Shown here in pieces: positions 1 through 9,555 of a stretch of 64,000 nucleotides of DNA. Position numbers and translations under genes: made by a program. The stretch spans positions 1,114,637-1,178,636 of the forward strand of contig RPFO01000199.1 of assembly GCA_009746045.1 (NCBI GenBank). Reading direction: 5' to 3'. Position 1 is the stretch's first letter; each line of letters opens with the position of its first letter. The notes below the pieces were generated by a model. The model did not search any database. It had not been told where the DNA came from and saw nothing but the letters and a program-made list of their open reading frames with translations. Origin of the DNA: Mesostigma viride (taxonomy: Eukaryota > Streptophyta > Mesostigmatophyceae > Mesostigmatales > Mesostigmataceae).

Positions 1-2
1 TG

Positions 3-2853
3 CAGGCAGACTTGCAGTTTGACTGTTTGCTCAAGCATCAGGACCAGCTGCCTTGTAAGCTGGTAGTAGTCCCCAGGGAGAGTCATGGGCAGCAAGGGGC
101 TGTAGAGAGATCCATACGTGAAGTGAAGACAGTGGTGCTAGCAGCAGAGTCAGTGCCACTTGTGGCATCTGCCTTAGAGAGGGCAGCCTGGTGTAAGGGG
201 ATAGAAGAGCAGCTGAACCACAGGGTTAACTATTACTTTGATGGTGTGGCTGTCTCTCCCCTGGCCCTGCAGTATAGCTTGTTGCCTGAGAACGTGGTGC
301 AGGCCAGTCTTAGGAAGGCAGATAGGTTATTTGCCCAGCTGAGACGTAAGGACAAGAACTGGAATGTGCTGAGGCCTCAGGTGGGGCTGAAGGTCAGGAT
401 GTGGAAGGAACCATCTATTCCAGGCAAGCGGGGGAAGTGGCAGGATGGGGTTGTCACTCGTGTGGAGGAAGCTAACAGATCTTGCCTGGTGGCTTTGGAA
501 AAGGATCCAAGGCACGTGTACAGGTTGTCCTGGGCTCATGTCAAGGAAGAAGGCCACATGCAATCTGGCCTGCAGACGGGCCAGGCCCTCCCAGCTGGGT
601 TGAGGAGCCAGGCCAGAGCCAGGCAGCAGCAGCTAACAATCCTCTGGTGGTGGATGATGGTCTGTCCCTGCTGGAAGATGACGAGCAGGAGGAGGCTGCT
701 GAAGCAACTGTCACAAGGCCAGAGGGGACGGGGCAGCCACCTAAGGCCCGGGGGCCTCTCATGGCGGACGTCATCCGAGCACTCATGCGCAGCAAACATG
801 ATCCCAAGGTATCCAAGCTCACGGGGTGGGGGTCGTGCTGGGCAGCTACAATGGAGGTAGATACCAACTCACAGGTGTCTGTCATCAGGGAAGAGGATGC
901 TGTAGGCTTACAGATGTCCCATCCCAGTTGCCTTGCTGTGTCTGATTTCTCAGGAAAGGTGTCCATGAAGATCCTTGGGGAAGTGAGTGTGCCTATCTTA
1001 GGGGTGCCCACCACGTTCTGTGTGGTAGAGGGCTATCAGGGGCCTGCCATTCTGGGTCAGAACTTCTTGTGCATGCCAGGGGTTACTTTGACCTCTGATG
1101 AGTTGGCACTAGAAGGCAGGGGCAGCCTCCCCCTTGAAAGATATCACTATTCCCAGGGTCTTGCAGTGGCGGTAAGGCTGTTAGGAGTCAGCCAGCTGAG
1201 GGTCCTCAAGGTCAGGAGCCCATAGCTGAGGACCTGTTGATAATCCCAACCACCTTTGATCCACGGCAGTTAGGGGTAAACAGGTACCAGATAGCTGCTC
1301 ACAGTCCTATTCCCTGGCGCCAGCTAGTCGAGATGATGCAGAGCCCCAAGATGGCTAAGGCATGGACTCTTGGCTTTGTTGCTTCTGGGCATGAGTGGAT
1401 AGTTTCCAACTGTGCAGAACCTGTGGATGAGCTGCCAGAAGTTCACCAGCTGCTCAGATTGATGTTTGTCCTCAAGCTCAAGGAGGTAGATGGTGTCCAG
1501 GTGCCACATGTCAGACCAGTTGTAACCGAGTATCATGGCACTGGCCAGTTGTTAGATGAGGAGCTCTATACTCCAGGGATGCTGCATGACACGTGGAGGA
1601 TTCTGCTGTGTATATTTCTGTCTTTTCTGGTTAAGGGTGTGCCCTATAGCTCTGTGCTGATTGATTTCAAGAGGGCTTTTCTCAAGGGTGACCAAGATCA
1701 GGCTAGGCAGACTTGGAGAGATATCCCTCCTTTCTTTGTGACTGTACCTGCTGTATGGAGAGCAGAGATAAAGGCCAGGTACCTGAGAATTCTGAAAGGG
1801 TTGGAAGGTCTCAGGTCCAGTCCCATTATCTGGAGAAAGAGCCTAGAGAAATTCTTGAAGAATACTTGTGGGTTTTCTGTGTCTCCAGTGGATCCCTGTT
1901 TGTTCCAAGGGTCCCACAATGGCCTTCCTGTCTTTGCCTCACTGCATGGTGATGACCTGCATCTCATAGGTCCACCAGACTGGGTTGAGGCTGTCTTGGC
2001 TAAGATCCAGAAGCGGTTTGAGCTGGGTAAGATACAGCACATGGTGGAGAATGAGCCTATGGTCTTCTGTGGCATGCAGGCTACGTTGTTCCAAGCCAAG
2101 GGCTCGTGGTTCATCAGGATGGAGGGTGGTAAGGACTACCCACAGCAGATTGTAGATGCATTGCAGGAGCCCATCACGCAGGCTAGGTGTGCTACCATCA
2201 GGGGCATGCTGGCATGGCTTGCAAGTATATGTGCCCCTGACTTGCTGGTTCTGAGTCGACTTACTGATTCCCAGCTGGTTGAGGTGGGTGCTGAGAGTGT
2301 GGTGCAGGCTGTCATGATGTCTCCCCCTCTCATACTGGGTCCTGTGGATTTGTACAAGCCCCTTGACATGGTTCTCTATGTGGACAGTTCTATGGATAAT
2401 AGGAAGGTCACAGAGGTCAGGGGCAGGGCAGCAGCATTAGTTACCCTGGAGCAAGATCACACCTCACTTGTTACCTGGTACAGTCGGTTGCAGAACAGGG
2501 TTACACCCAGCAGTGATATTGCTGAGTGCAGGGCAATCTGTGAAGGGCTGCATACTGCTCTTTACTTGAGGGAGCTCTTCTACCAGCTATGTCAAGTGGC
2601 TTCCTGTAGGTTGCAGCTGCACACACTGGTGAGGACTGATAGCATGGGCATGGTGCAATTTGTGCACAGGCAGCTGGCCAGGAGCAGGGACCTTGACTAC
2701 TTGTTGCTCAAGGAGATGTCCTACCTAGCTCACATTGAACATGTGCCTGGTGTGGACAACCCTGCAGATGCCCTCACCAAGCTGGAGGAGAAGGCGGAGA
2801 GGCAGTACCCCCTGCTCCGTGGGCTCATGGACCCCTTACACGGGCGGCCATAG
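3..2853 (+). pseudogene. pol: Copia-1 pol fragment: integrase (partial), protease, RT, RNase H
   Basis: The window opens inside a copia integrase at the second catalytic Asp (QAD, codon at 9-11); the Glu lies in GAVERSIREVK. Next come an aspartic protease (EVDTNSQVS, then ILGQNFL), a copia RT (DFKRAFLKGD, LHGDDLHL) and RNase H (YVDSSMD, AECRAICEG, RTDSMG, PADALTK). Against Copia-2 (minus strand from 9051) the coding is interrupted by two single-base deletions, near 550 and near 1173, so three reading frames are used and the copy is dead. It ends at a TAG at 2851-2853. The protease lies between integrase and RT, which is not the usual copia order. Confidence 0.9.
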
Positions 2854-3343
2854 AGACCAGGCCTTGCTTCAGCTTGGGTGTCCCCAGTGGGCTGCTTGAC
2901 CAAAGTACCAAGTGGTGACTGGTGCTTACTGGTTGACAGCCGGTCCTTCAGGGTTAGGTACACCCTCCTGGACAGGAGTTGGTGTGGAATGTCACTCCTA
3001 CCAGCTGAGAATCATGCCTGGCCCTCCCCATGGGGTTCAGAAGAGTCGCCAGGACTTAAGTCGACGCCTTTGGCCTCAAACAGTTAGGCCATGCAAGGGC
3101 AACCCGAATGCTGGTTCTTACAGGTTGCTGTATATATGTTTTCTAGTGCTTGTTTCCAACCTGTTGCTAATAAAGAACCTGGTTGTGTGACCATGTGGAA
3201 CATGGTTGCCAGGGAGCCACATTCTGGGTTATATAATGCTTGAATAAAACATAATCATGTCATGTCATTCTCATGTTGTTCTCATGGTTGTAATGTTTCT
3301 CTTGTGTAAAGTTCCAGGTCACCTATAAACCTGGAGGTTGGGG

Positions 3344-3360
3344 TGGGGTTCAATTCCCCA
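3344..3360 (+). other. T-arm-like hairpin in Copia-1 3' UTR
   Basis: TGGGG-TTCAATT-CCCCA folds into a 5-bp stem with a 7-nt loop, the geometry of a tRNA T-arm (TTCRANT loop). Copia-2 has TAGGG/CCCTA and Copia-3 CGGGG/CCCTG around TTCGATT, so the stem is kept by paired changes. A CCA follows nearby in Copia-1 and Copia-2. It is not a full tRNA gene. Confidence 0.6.
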
Positions 3361-3494
3361 GCAGAGCCACAGCCTGGCATGAGTGATTCCTGGGCTTAAC
3401 ACCCAGTGAAGACATGGGCTCCCCAATAAGGCAGTATTTGTATAGGTGCTACCTGAGTCTCTTTGAGCATAAAAGGGAAAGGCTGGCCAAGGCG

Positions 3495-3515
3495 GGCGCC
3501 ATAAGAACGGGCGCC
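3495..3515 (+). other. GGCGCC double-palindrome hairpin, Copia-1 3' UTR
   Basis: Two GGCGCC hexamers separated by 9 nt can pair as a 6-bp GC stem, and each is self-complementary. The pair is kept in Copia-2 (5152-5171, minus) and Copia-3 (45396-45415), while the loops differ. Role unknown; dimerisation, packaging or 3' end processing are guesses. Confidence 0.5.
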
Positions 3516-3865
3516 TGTGATAACTGTGAAAGATCAGGAACTCACAATAATACGTTCTTGGCATCCTTTAATCCCAGCCATTGGACTAGGTAATGTGCCT
3601 TGACTTTAATCTAACACCAAGTTCCCAAGGAAAGGTTGGGAGCTGACCAAGGGGTCAGGGGATAACCTGGGGTGACCTCTGATTCACTGGCCAGTACACC
3701 TAGCCTGGTCCAAGGGCGTATATGTTGTTTCCCAAAAGGAGGCAGGACCCTGGGCCCTATCAGGTCTGATCAACCCCAAGGGACCAAGCGGTCTGTGGCT
3801 GAGTGAGCACAAGCAAGGTTAGGCTTGTTTCAAGCTGGTCCAGCTCCAAAAGAAGAAAGGGTTGG

Positions 3866-4158
3866 AGTTAGCATTTTGGGCAACCAATATGCTAAGTGGA
3901 TGCAGTTTGGAAAGACCTTTCCAACGCCGTGCTGACCGCCTGAAACAGACAAGGGACAAGAAAGATATCAAGTCCCGAAGTCCTAGCCAGCCGTGGCCGA
4001 CTTGGGTGCAGTCCTCTGGTATAGTGGACAGGACACGTGGCAGGCCGGGCCTGCACAGGCTTAGCCTGATTATCACGTGACTGTGGTCCACGTAGATCAG
4101 AGGAGCAGCAGCCTGTGACTGGTGGAATACTGGAGCTGGCACAGGTCTGCAAGGATAC
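3866..4158 (+). repeat. Copia-1 3' LTR, first part
   Basis: It starts AGTTAGCATT directly after the polypurine tract and resembles the Copia-2 LTR (shared core around CTTTCCAACGCCGTGCT). It breaks off at the GATAC target duplication of Copia-2 and resumes at 29090, giving an LTR of about 648 bp after excision, close to the 644 bp of Copia-2. Confidence 0.8.
4154..4158. repeat. Target-site duplication of Copia-2, left copy (GATAC)
   Basis: GATAC here and at 29085-29089 flank exactly the outer LTR boundaries of Copia-2. Five base pairs is the usual duplication for copia elements. Confidence 0.85.
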
Positions 4159-4802
4159 ATTTAGATGAACGCGGATCAGTGAGTTTCTGGTCTTCCCAAG
4201 ATGTGATGAATGGAGCCATGGTTTCAACCAGCGGCTTTTAACCTTTACCACAGTTGCCTCACTACCCTGTGGTCACTAGCCTGAGGCGGCAGCACCCACG
4301 GACGGTGTTGGGAAAAGACGCTTGGCCACTGCTGTGTCCGAGCCTTTCTAGGTCTCACCATTGCTGCCAGGCCTTGCACGCCTTGGCAGGTCCGCCACTG
4401 TCAATTTCCTTGGTTGCATCAATCCAGGACGTCTGTCCTTCCATGAATGACAGTAACGCTCTGGATTTATCCGTCATGACAAGTACCCGTCCATCCCAGG
4501 CCTGCAGGACTGCCAGTCCTGAAGTCCTGTGACATTCTTGGTACCATCAACCAATATTGACCACAGTACCTCCTAGTGACAGTCGGTCCTGTGACACGTA
4601 ACGTGTGATGGTTCACCCAACACTGCCACGTGCCCTGTCCCTCACGTGTCCTTAGTCCTGGTACTGCTGTAGCGTCCGGCGGCATTACTTCGGGACTTGA
4701 TAACTCTCAAGTTCCTTGTCCAAATGAGGCGTTTAGCACGGCGTTGGAAAGGCCACTTCAGGTATGATATGCTTAGCATATTGCATCACCAATATGCTAA
4801 CT
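4159..4802 (-). repeat. Copia-2 3' LTR
   Basis: Direct repeat of 28441-29084, 644 bp. Read on the minus strand it begins AGTTAGCATATTGG and ends CATCTAAAT. The two small ORFs in it are the same in both copies and look like chance ORFs. Its ends are not the canonical TG...CA. Confidence 0.9.
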
Positions 4803-4822
4803 CCAACCCTTTCTTGTTTTGG
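4803..4822 (-). other. Copia-2 polypurine tract
   Basis: On the minus strand a purine-rich stretch containing AAGAAAGGGTTGG abuts the LTR start AGTTAG. The same tract stands before the Copia-1 LTR (3848-3865), and a related one before the Copia-3 LTR (near 45885-45902). It is the expected plus-strand primer. Confidence 0.7.
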
Positions 4823-5769
4823 AGCTGCAAGCTTCACACCATGACCAACCCATTCCTTGCTGCCTTGTGAAATGGACACCTGGTTACCCTGGACTTATAA
4901 TAAGCCTCATGAGCACCCCTTTTGCCACCTTAATGGTATCCTTCTTAGGGATCTATGGTTCAACCCTGCCAGCTGATCATTAACTTGACCTGCAGGTCAT
5001 CCCCAACCCTTTCTTTTGCAACTGTACCTTGGCTTGGGCTTAAAGGAGGATATTGAATATTCCTTAGGCAACATATCCTGGATATCTGAATGAGAGGCCC
5101 TGACTACAGGAAACGTATTACAGTGAGTTCCTGGTCTTCCCAGTTATCACTGGCGCCCGTTTCATGGCGCCCGCCCCGAGCGTTCCAGGCATCATCCATC
5201 CAAATGTTCACCAATGGAAACCACTTCAACACCACTGTGCCACTGCTTGATGGGGAGCCCATGTCATCACGGGGTGTTAAAGCCCAGGAGTCATACATAC
5301 CAGGCTGTGGCTCAACTAGGGAATCGAACCCTACCCCAGAATCCCCAGGTTAAACTTAACCTGGTCACATGACAGACAACAAGAGAGATTGGCATACAAC
5401 ATGATTATGTTTTATTATAGAATATCCACCAAAACCAATGCTGAGTGTTCCCAGTGGACCAGCCTGCACCAGCAAGGTCCAACTGTCAGGTTACAACACC
5501 ATAATATCCAAGGTTGTCACTTATTCACAGCTAAAGAAAACTAAACAAGAGAGATATATACAAACAACCTGGAAGAACTCTCAACATGGTCTGCCCTGTC
5601 ATGGCCTAACTGCCCGAGGCCAAAGGCATCCCACTGTGCTAATCCTTTACAGGAAGAGCTAATTGCTCCTGTTGAGCCTTCTACCTGCTTGGTGACAGGT
5701 AGGCTACCTGTTGCCCTCCCCCCTGGGGACAACAGCACTGGTCAGCCACCAACTGGCAAAGGCTGGACT
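4823..5769 (-). other. Copia-2 3' UTR
   Basis: About 950 bp without a supported ORF. It contains the AATAAAAC motif (near 5410, minus), a hairpin with CCAGGTTA/TAACCTGG arms, the T-arm-like hairpin (5317-5333) and the GGCGCC pair (5152-5171), in the same relative order as in Copia-1. Confidence 0.65.
5317..5333 (-). other. T-arm-like hairpin in Copia-2 3' UTR
   Basis: On the minus strand TAGGG-TTCGATT-CCCTA, a 5-bp stem and 7-nt loop, exactly T-arm geometry and also a match to the Pol III B-box consensus. An upstream hairpin (CCAGGT...ACCTGG) lies about where an anticodon arm would be. No D-arm or full acceptor stem is visible. Confidence 0.6.
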
Positions 5770-8700
5770 TCAAGTCCCACCAGAAAAGGGGTACATGAGC
5801 CCTTTGAGCACAGGGTATTGCAGCTCAGCCTTGCTCTCCAGCTTGGTGAGGGCGTCTGCTGGGTTGTCAACACCAGGCACATGTTCAAGATGAGCAAGGT
5901 AAGACATCTCCTTCAGCAACAAATAATCAAGATCTCTGCTCCTGGCGAGCTGTCTGTGCACAAACTGCACCATGCCCATGCTGTCTGTCTTGACCAGTGT
6001 ATGCAGCTGCAAGCTACAGGAAGCTACCTGACAGAGCTGGTAGAATAACTCCCTGAGGTAAAGAGCAGTGTGTAGCCCCTCACATATTGCCCTGCACTCA
6101 GCAATGTCACTGCTGGGCGTCACCCTGTTCTGTAACCTACTGTACCAGCTGACCAGAGAAGTGTGCTCCTGTTGTAGTGTAATGAGTGCTGCTGCCCTAC
6201 CCCTGACATCCGTCACCTTCCTGCTGTCCATGGAACTGTCCACAAAAAGCACCATGTTGAGTGGTTTGTACAAGTCCACAGCTGCCAGTATGAGTGGAGG
6301 TGAGCTCCTGACAGACTCAACCACCTGCTCTGCCCCTACCTCAACCAGCTGAGCATCTGTGAGCCTACTCAGCACCAACAAATCTGGGGCACAAATGCTA
6401 GCTAGCCATGCCAACATTCCCCTGATTGTGGCACACCTGGCCTGGGTAATGGGCTGCTGGAGGGCATCAATGATCTGCTGAGGATAGTTGTTGCCACCCT
6501 CCATCTTGATAAACCATGTACCTGCCCTCTTGATCAGCGTGGCCTGCATTCCACAAAACACCATGGGCTCATCCTGCTTCATGTGCTGGACCTTTCCTAA
6601 CTCAAACCTCTTCTGGATCTTGGACAGTACTGAATCCACCCACTCAGGAGGCCCTAGAAGGTGCAGGTCATCTCCATGCAGAGATGCAAACACAGGCAAC
6701 CCTTCATGAGTACTCTGGAACAAGCAAGGATCAACTGGAGACACAGTAAAGCCACAGTGAGTTTTCAGAAACTTTTCCAGGCTCTTTCTCCAGATGATAG
6801 GGCTGGACCTAAGTCCCTCCAAACCCTTGAGTATTCTGAGATATTTTGACTTGATCTCTGCTCTCCACACCTTGGGCACTGTTACAAAGAAGGGAGGGAT
6901 ATCACGCCACGTCTCCTTGGCCTGCTCCACATCACCCTTGAGAAAAGCCCTCTTGAAATCAATCAGCACAGAGCTGTACGCAATGCCCTTGACCAGGAAA
7001 GACAGATATATACACAGAACAATCCTCCAGGTATCATGCAGCATCCCAGGCGTATACAACTCCTCATCTGTCAGCTCCCCCGTGCCATGGTACTCAGTCA
7101 CAACTGGCCTCACATGTGGCACCTGCACACCGTCTATCTCCTTCAGCTTGAGCACAAACAAGAGCCTTAGCAACTGATGCTCCCTGGGCAACTCATCCAC
7201 AGGCTCAGCACAGTTAGACACTATCCAGTCATGCCCACTGGAGACAAACCCTAGAATCCATGCCTTAGCCATCTTGGGGCTTTGCATCAACTCTACCAAC
7301 TGGTGCCAGGAAATAGGACTGTGACCAGCAATCTGGTACTTGTGCACCCCCAAGTCCCGTGGATCTAGGGTGGTTGGGATGATCAACAAGTCCTCAGCAA
7401 TGGGCTCCTTGCCTTCAGGCCCCACACTCTGCTGCCCCTTCACAGCCTTGACTGCCACAGCTAGACCCTTGGAGTAGTGATATCTCTGGAGGGGCAAACT
7501 GCCGTGACCTTCTAGTGCAAGCTCATCTGCTGACAGAGTCACTCCTGGCATGCACAAGAAATTCTGGCCCAAAATGGCAGGCCCCTGGTACCCTTCCACC
7601 ACACAGAACGCAGTGGGGACACCCAGGATAGGCACAGTCACTTCCCCTAGGATCTTCATTGTTACAGTGCCCGTAAAGTCACTCACTGCCCTGCAGCCAG
7701 CCTTATTCACCTTCAGGCCCTGAGCATCCTCCACCCTGATGATAGACACCTCTGAGTTAGTATCCACTTCTAGGGTAGCAGCCCAGCAAGAACCCCATTC
7801 AGTCAACTTAGATACCTTGGGATCCTTGTGCTTGTTGAACATGAGCGACCGGACAATGTCTGCCATGAGTGGCCTCTTGGACCCTGGTGCAGGCCCAGCC
7901 CCCGTTGGCTCCACCACAGGTGATGCAGTTGCCTCCTGCACCTCATCATCATCAGAGGGATAGCCAACTCCCACGTCAGTGACAGGCACATCAACTACTT
8001 GGTCCTTAACCTGGCCCTCCAGCCAACACTGGGGTCCAGGCCCGTCTGCAGGCCAGATTGCATGTGGCTTGCGTTCCTTGACGTTGGCCCAGCTCAACCT
8101 GTAAACATGCCTGGGATTACTCTCCAAGGCCACAAGGCAGGAACGATTGGCATCTTCCACACAGGTCACCACCCCGTTCTGCCACTTGCCCCTCTTGCCC
8201 TGCATTGATGGCTCCTTCCACATTCTGACCTTCAGCCCCACCTGAGGCCTCAGCACATTCCAGCCCCTATCCTTGCGTCTCAACTGAGCAAACACCCTGT
8301 CTGCTTTCCTCAAGCAAGCCTGGACCACTTCCTGGGCTAGCATCCCAAACTGCAGTGCTACAGGATTGACAGCCACCCCGTCATAATAGTAGTTTATTCT
8401 GAGGTTCAGCTGTTCTTCCACCTGCCTGGTCCACGCTGCCCTCTCCAAAGCAGATGCTACCAGTGGCACCTTAGGTTCTGCCAGCACTACGGTCTTGACC
8501 TCCCTGATGGATCTCTCCACAGCACCTTGCTGTCCATGGCTCTCCCTGGGCGTGACCAGCAGCTTGCATGGCAGTTGCTCCTGCTGTGACAGTAGGCACT
8601 CAAACTGAATATCAGCCTGTACTGTCTTGTACACCCCAAAGCCTGGTAAGAGAGTCTGCAAGCCCAGCAGCAGGGTGTTCCCCTTCATATCTGGCAGAAT

Positions 8701-9051
8701 CTGGAGCAGCCTGTACCTGCTAAATCTGTCCACTGCCACCAAAATGTATAAGCCCCTGATATGCTGGACGTCTACCTGGATGTCCCCCTTCTCCCTGGCA
8801 GGCTCCCTAGCATGGGACCTTGGCTTCTTGGCAGCATTCTCCTTACAAGCACATTGCTCAGCTGCAGCCCTGCATGCTTCCCTCAGTGGCTCATCTCCAA
8901 TCTTCCAACCAAACATCTCAGCCATGGCTGTGTGACCAAAGATATTGTGCAGCCTGCGTCCAGCATCCGTGTAGCTCAATTGCCTAGCCAGATTACGCAC
9001 CTGGGAAGACGCCTGGACGGGCCCTGCGTGTGAGGACGCAACATCCACCTT
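5770..9051 (-). CDS. pol: Copia-2 pol, main part: integrase - protease - RT - RNase H
   Basis: One open frame of about 1093 codons on the minus strand. In order: a gag_pre-integrase-like zinc site (RRLHNIFGH...CAC), integrase core D, D, E (QVDVQH, QADIQFE, GAVERSIREVK), aspartic protease (LEVDTNSEVSII...AILGQNFL), copia RT (LIDFKRAFLKGD; LHGDDLHL at 6667-6678) and RNase H (FVDSSMD, AECRAICEG, KTDSMG, PADALTK). The protease sits between integrase and RT. CACTA-1 (9052-16267) separates it from its N-terminal part (16268-16527); removing that element with one TT copy leaves the frame continuous. Protease D-T-N and RT H-G-D-D replace D-T-G and Y-V-D-D. Confidence 0.92.
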   Translation of the reverse strand, partial: KVDVASSHAGPVQASSQVRNLARQLSYTDAGRRLHNIFGHTAMAEMFGWKIGDEPLREACRAAAEQCACKENAAKKPRSHAREPAREKGDIQVDVQHIRGLYILVAVDRFSRYRLLQILPDMKGNTLLLGLQTLLPGFGVYKTVQADIQFECLLSQQEQLPCKLLVTPRESHGQQGAVERSIREVKTVVLAEPKVPLVASALERAAWTRQVEEQLNLRINYYYDGVAVNPVALQFGMLAQEVVQACLRKADRVFAQLRRKDRGWNVLRPQVGLKVRMWKEPSMQGKRGKWQNGVVTCVEDANRSCLVALESNPRHVYRLSWANVKERKPHAIWPADGPGPQCWLEGQVKDQVVDVPVTDVGVGYPSDDDEVQEATASPVVEPTGAGPAPGSKRPLMADIVRSLMFNKHKDPKVSKLTEWGSCWAATLEVDTNSEVSIIRVEDAQGLKVNKAGCRAVSDFTGTVTMKILGEVTVPILGVPTAFCVVEGYQGPAILGQNFLCMPGVTLSADELALEGHGSLPLQRYHYSKGLAVAVKAVKGQQSVGPEGKEPIAEDLLIIPTTLDPRDLGVHKYQIAGHSPISWHQLVELMQSPKMAKAWILGFVSSGHDWIVSNCAEPVDELPREHQLLRLLFVLKLKEIDGVQVPHVRPVVTEYHGTGELTDEELYTPGMLHDTWRIVLCIYLSFLVKGIAYSSVLIDFKRAFLKGDVEQAKETWRDIPPFFVTVPKVWRAEIKSKYLRILKGLEGLRSSPIIWRKSLEKFLKTHCGFTVSPVDPCLFQSTHEGLPVFASLHGDDLHLLGPPEWVDSVLSKIQKRFELGKVQHMKQDEPMVFCGMQATLIKRAGTWFIKMEGGNNYPQQIIDALQQPITQARCATIRGMLAWLASICAPDLLVLSRLTDAQLVEVGAEQVVESVRSSPPLILAAVDLYKPLNMVLFVDSSMDSRKVTDVRGRAAALITLQQEHTSLVSWYSRLQNRVTPSSDIAECRAICEGLHTALYLRELFYQLCQVASCSLQLHTLVKTDSMGMVQFVHRQLARSRDLDYLLLKEMSYLAHLEHVPGVDNPADALTKLESKAELQYPVLKGLMYPFSGGT

Positions 9052-9420
9052 CACTAGGAACTCAATTTCTGAGAAAGTTCTCAAAACCCTCAATTTTCTC
9101 ACCTTTTGTGAGAATTTTTTGAGAAAATTGAGAAAAATCTCAATTTTTTTCCGCAAACGCTAGGCAAGAAATCTCACCAGGGTGAGATTCTGGTGAGAAA
9201 AAGGGCGTTTTGGTGAGATTGGGGTGAGAAAAAACCCTAAAGTGAGAAAAAAGGTGAGAATGGGTGAGAAAAAGACAGAAAGATTGAGAAAATTGAGAAA
9301 ATTGAGAAGTTTCTCACCAACACGAGAAAAATCACTAACACGAGAAAAATCACAAGTCAACGTGGTGAGAAATTTCTCACCAAGAGTGTAACACGAGAAA
9401 AATCATTAGCTTTATTTCAT
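9052..9420. repeat. CACTA-1 terminal and subterminal repeats, transposase side
   Basis: After the CACTAGGAACTC end there is a dense array of short GTGAGAA / TTCTCACC and CTCAATTTTCTC motifs in both orientations. In known En/Spm elements such arrays bind transposase; that role is inferred here. Confidence 0.75.
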
Positions 9421-9555
9421 TAAGTCCTTAACGTGAAAAAAAACTCAACCACTTTGATATGCAATATAGGGTGCACCACAAAGGTGCAATATAGGGTTCA
9501 TACAATATAAAACAGCACATCATTCCATAAACAATGCTGTCATGCCCAAATTAAA
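9421..9555 (-). other. CACTA-1 transposase 3' untranslated region
   Basis: AT-rich sequence between the transposase stop and the subterminal array, nearly identical to 25968-26110 of CACTA-2. No gene. Confidence 0.5.

Larger units (their letters stand above)
2854..3865 (+). other. Copia-1 3' UTR
   Basis: About 1 kb between the pol stop and the LTR with no credible ORF. It contains possible polyadenylation signals (ATAAAG near 3170, AATAAAAC near 3243), a T-arm-like hairpin (3344-3360) and a GGCGCC double-palindrome hairpin (3495-3515). All three have counterparts in the 3' UTRs of Copia-2 or Copia-3. It ends in a purine-rich tract (3848-3865) next to the LTR, the expected polypurine tract for plus-strand priming. 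Confidence 0.7.

Noticed and set aside
3344-3360. A real tRNA gene
   Set aside because: Only a T-arm-like hairpin and a weak second hairpin; no D-arm, proper acceptor stem or anticodon loop.
4254-4685. LTR ORFs of 72-93 codons as genes
   Set aside because: Short, overlapping on opposite strands, no motifs; identical in both LTRs simply because the LTRs are identical.
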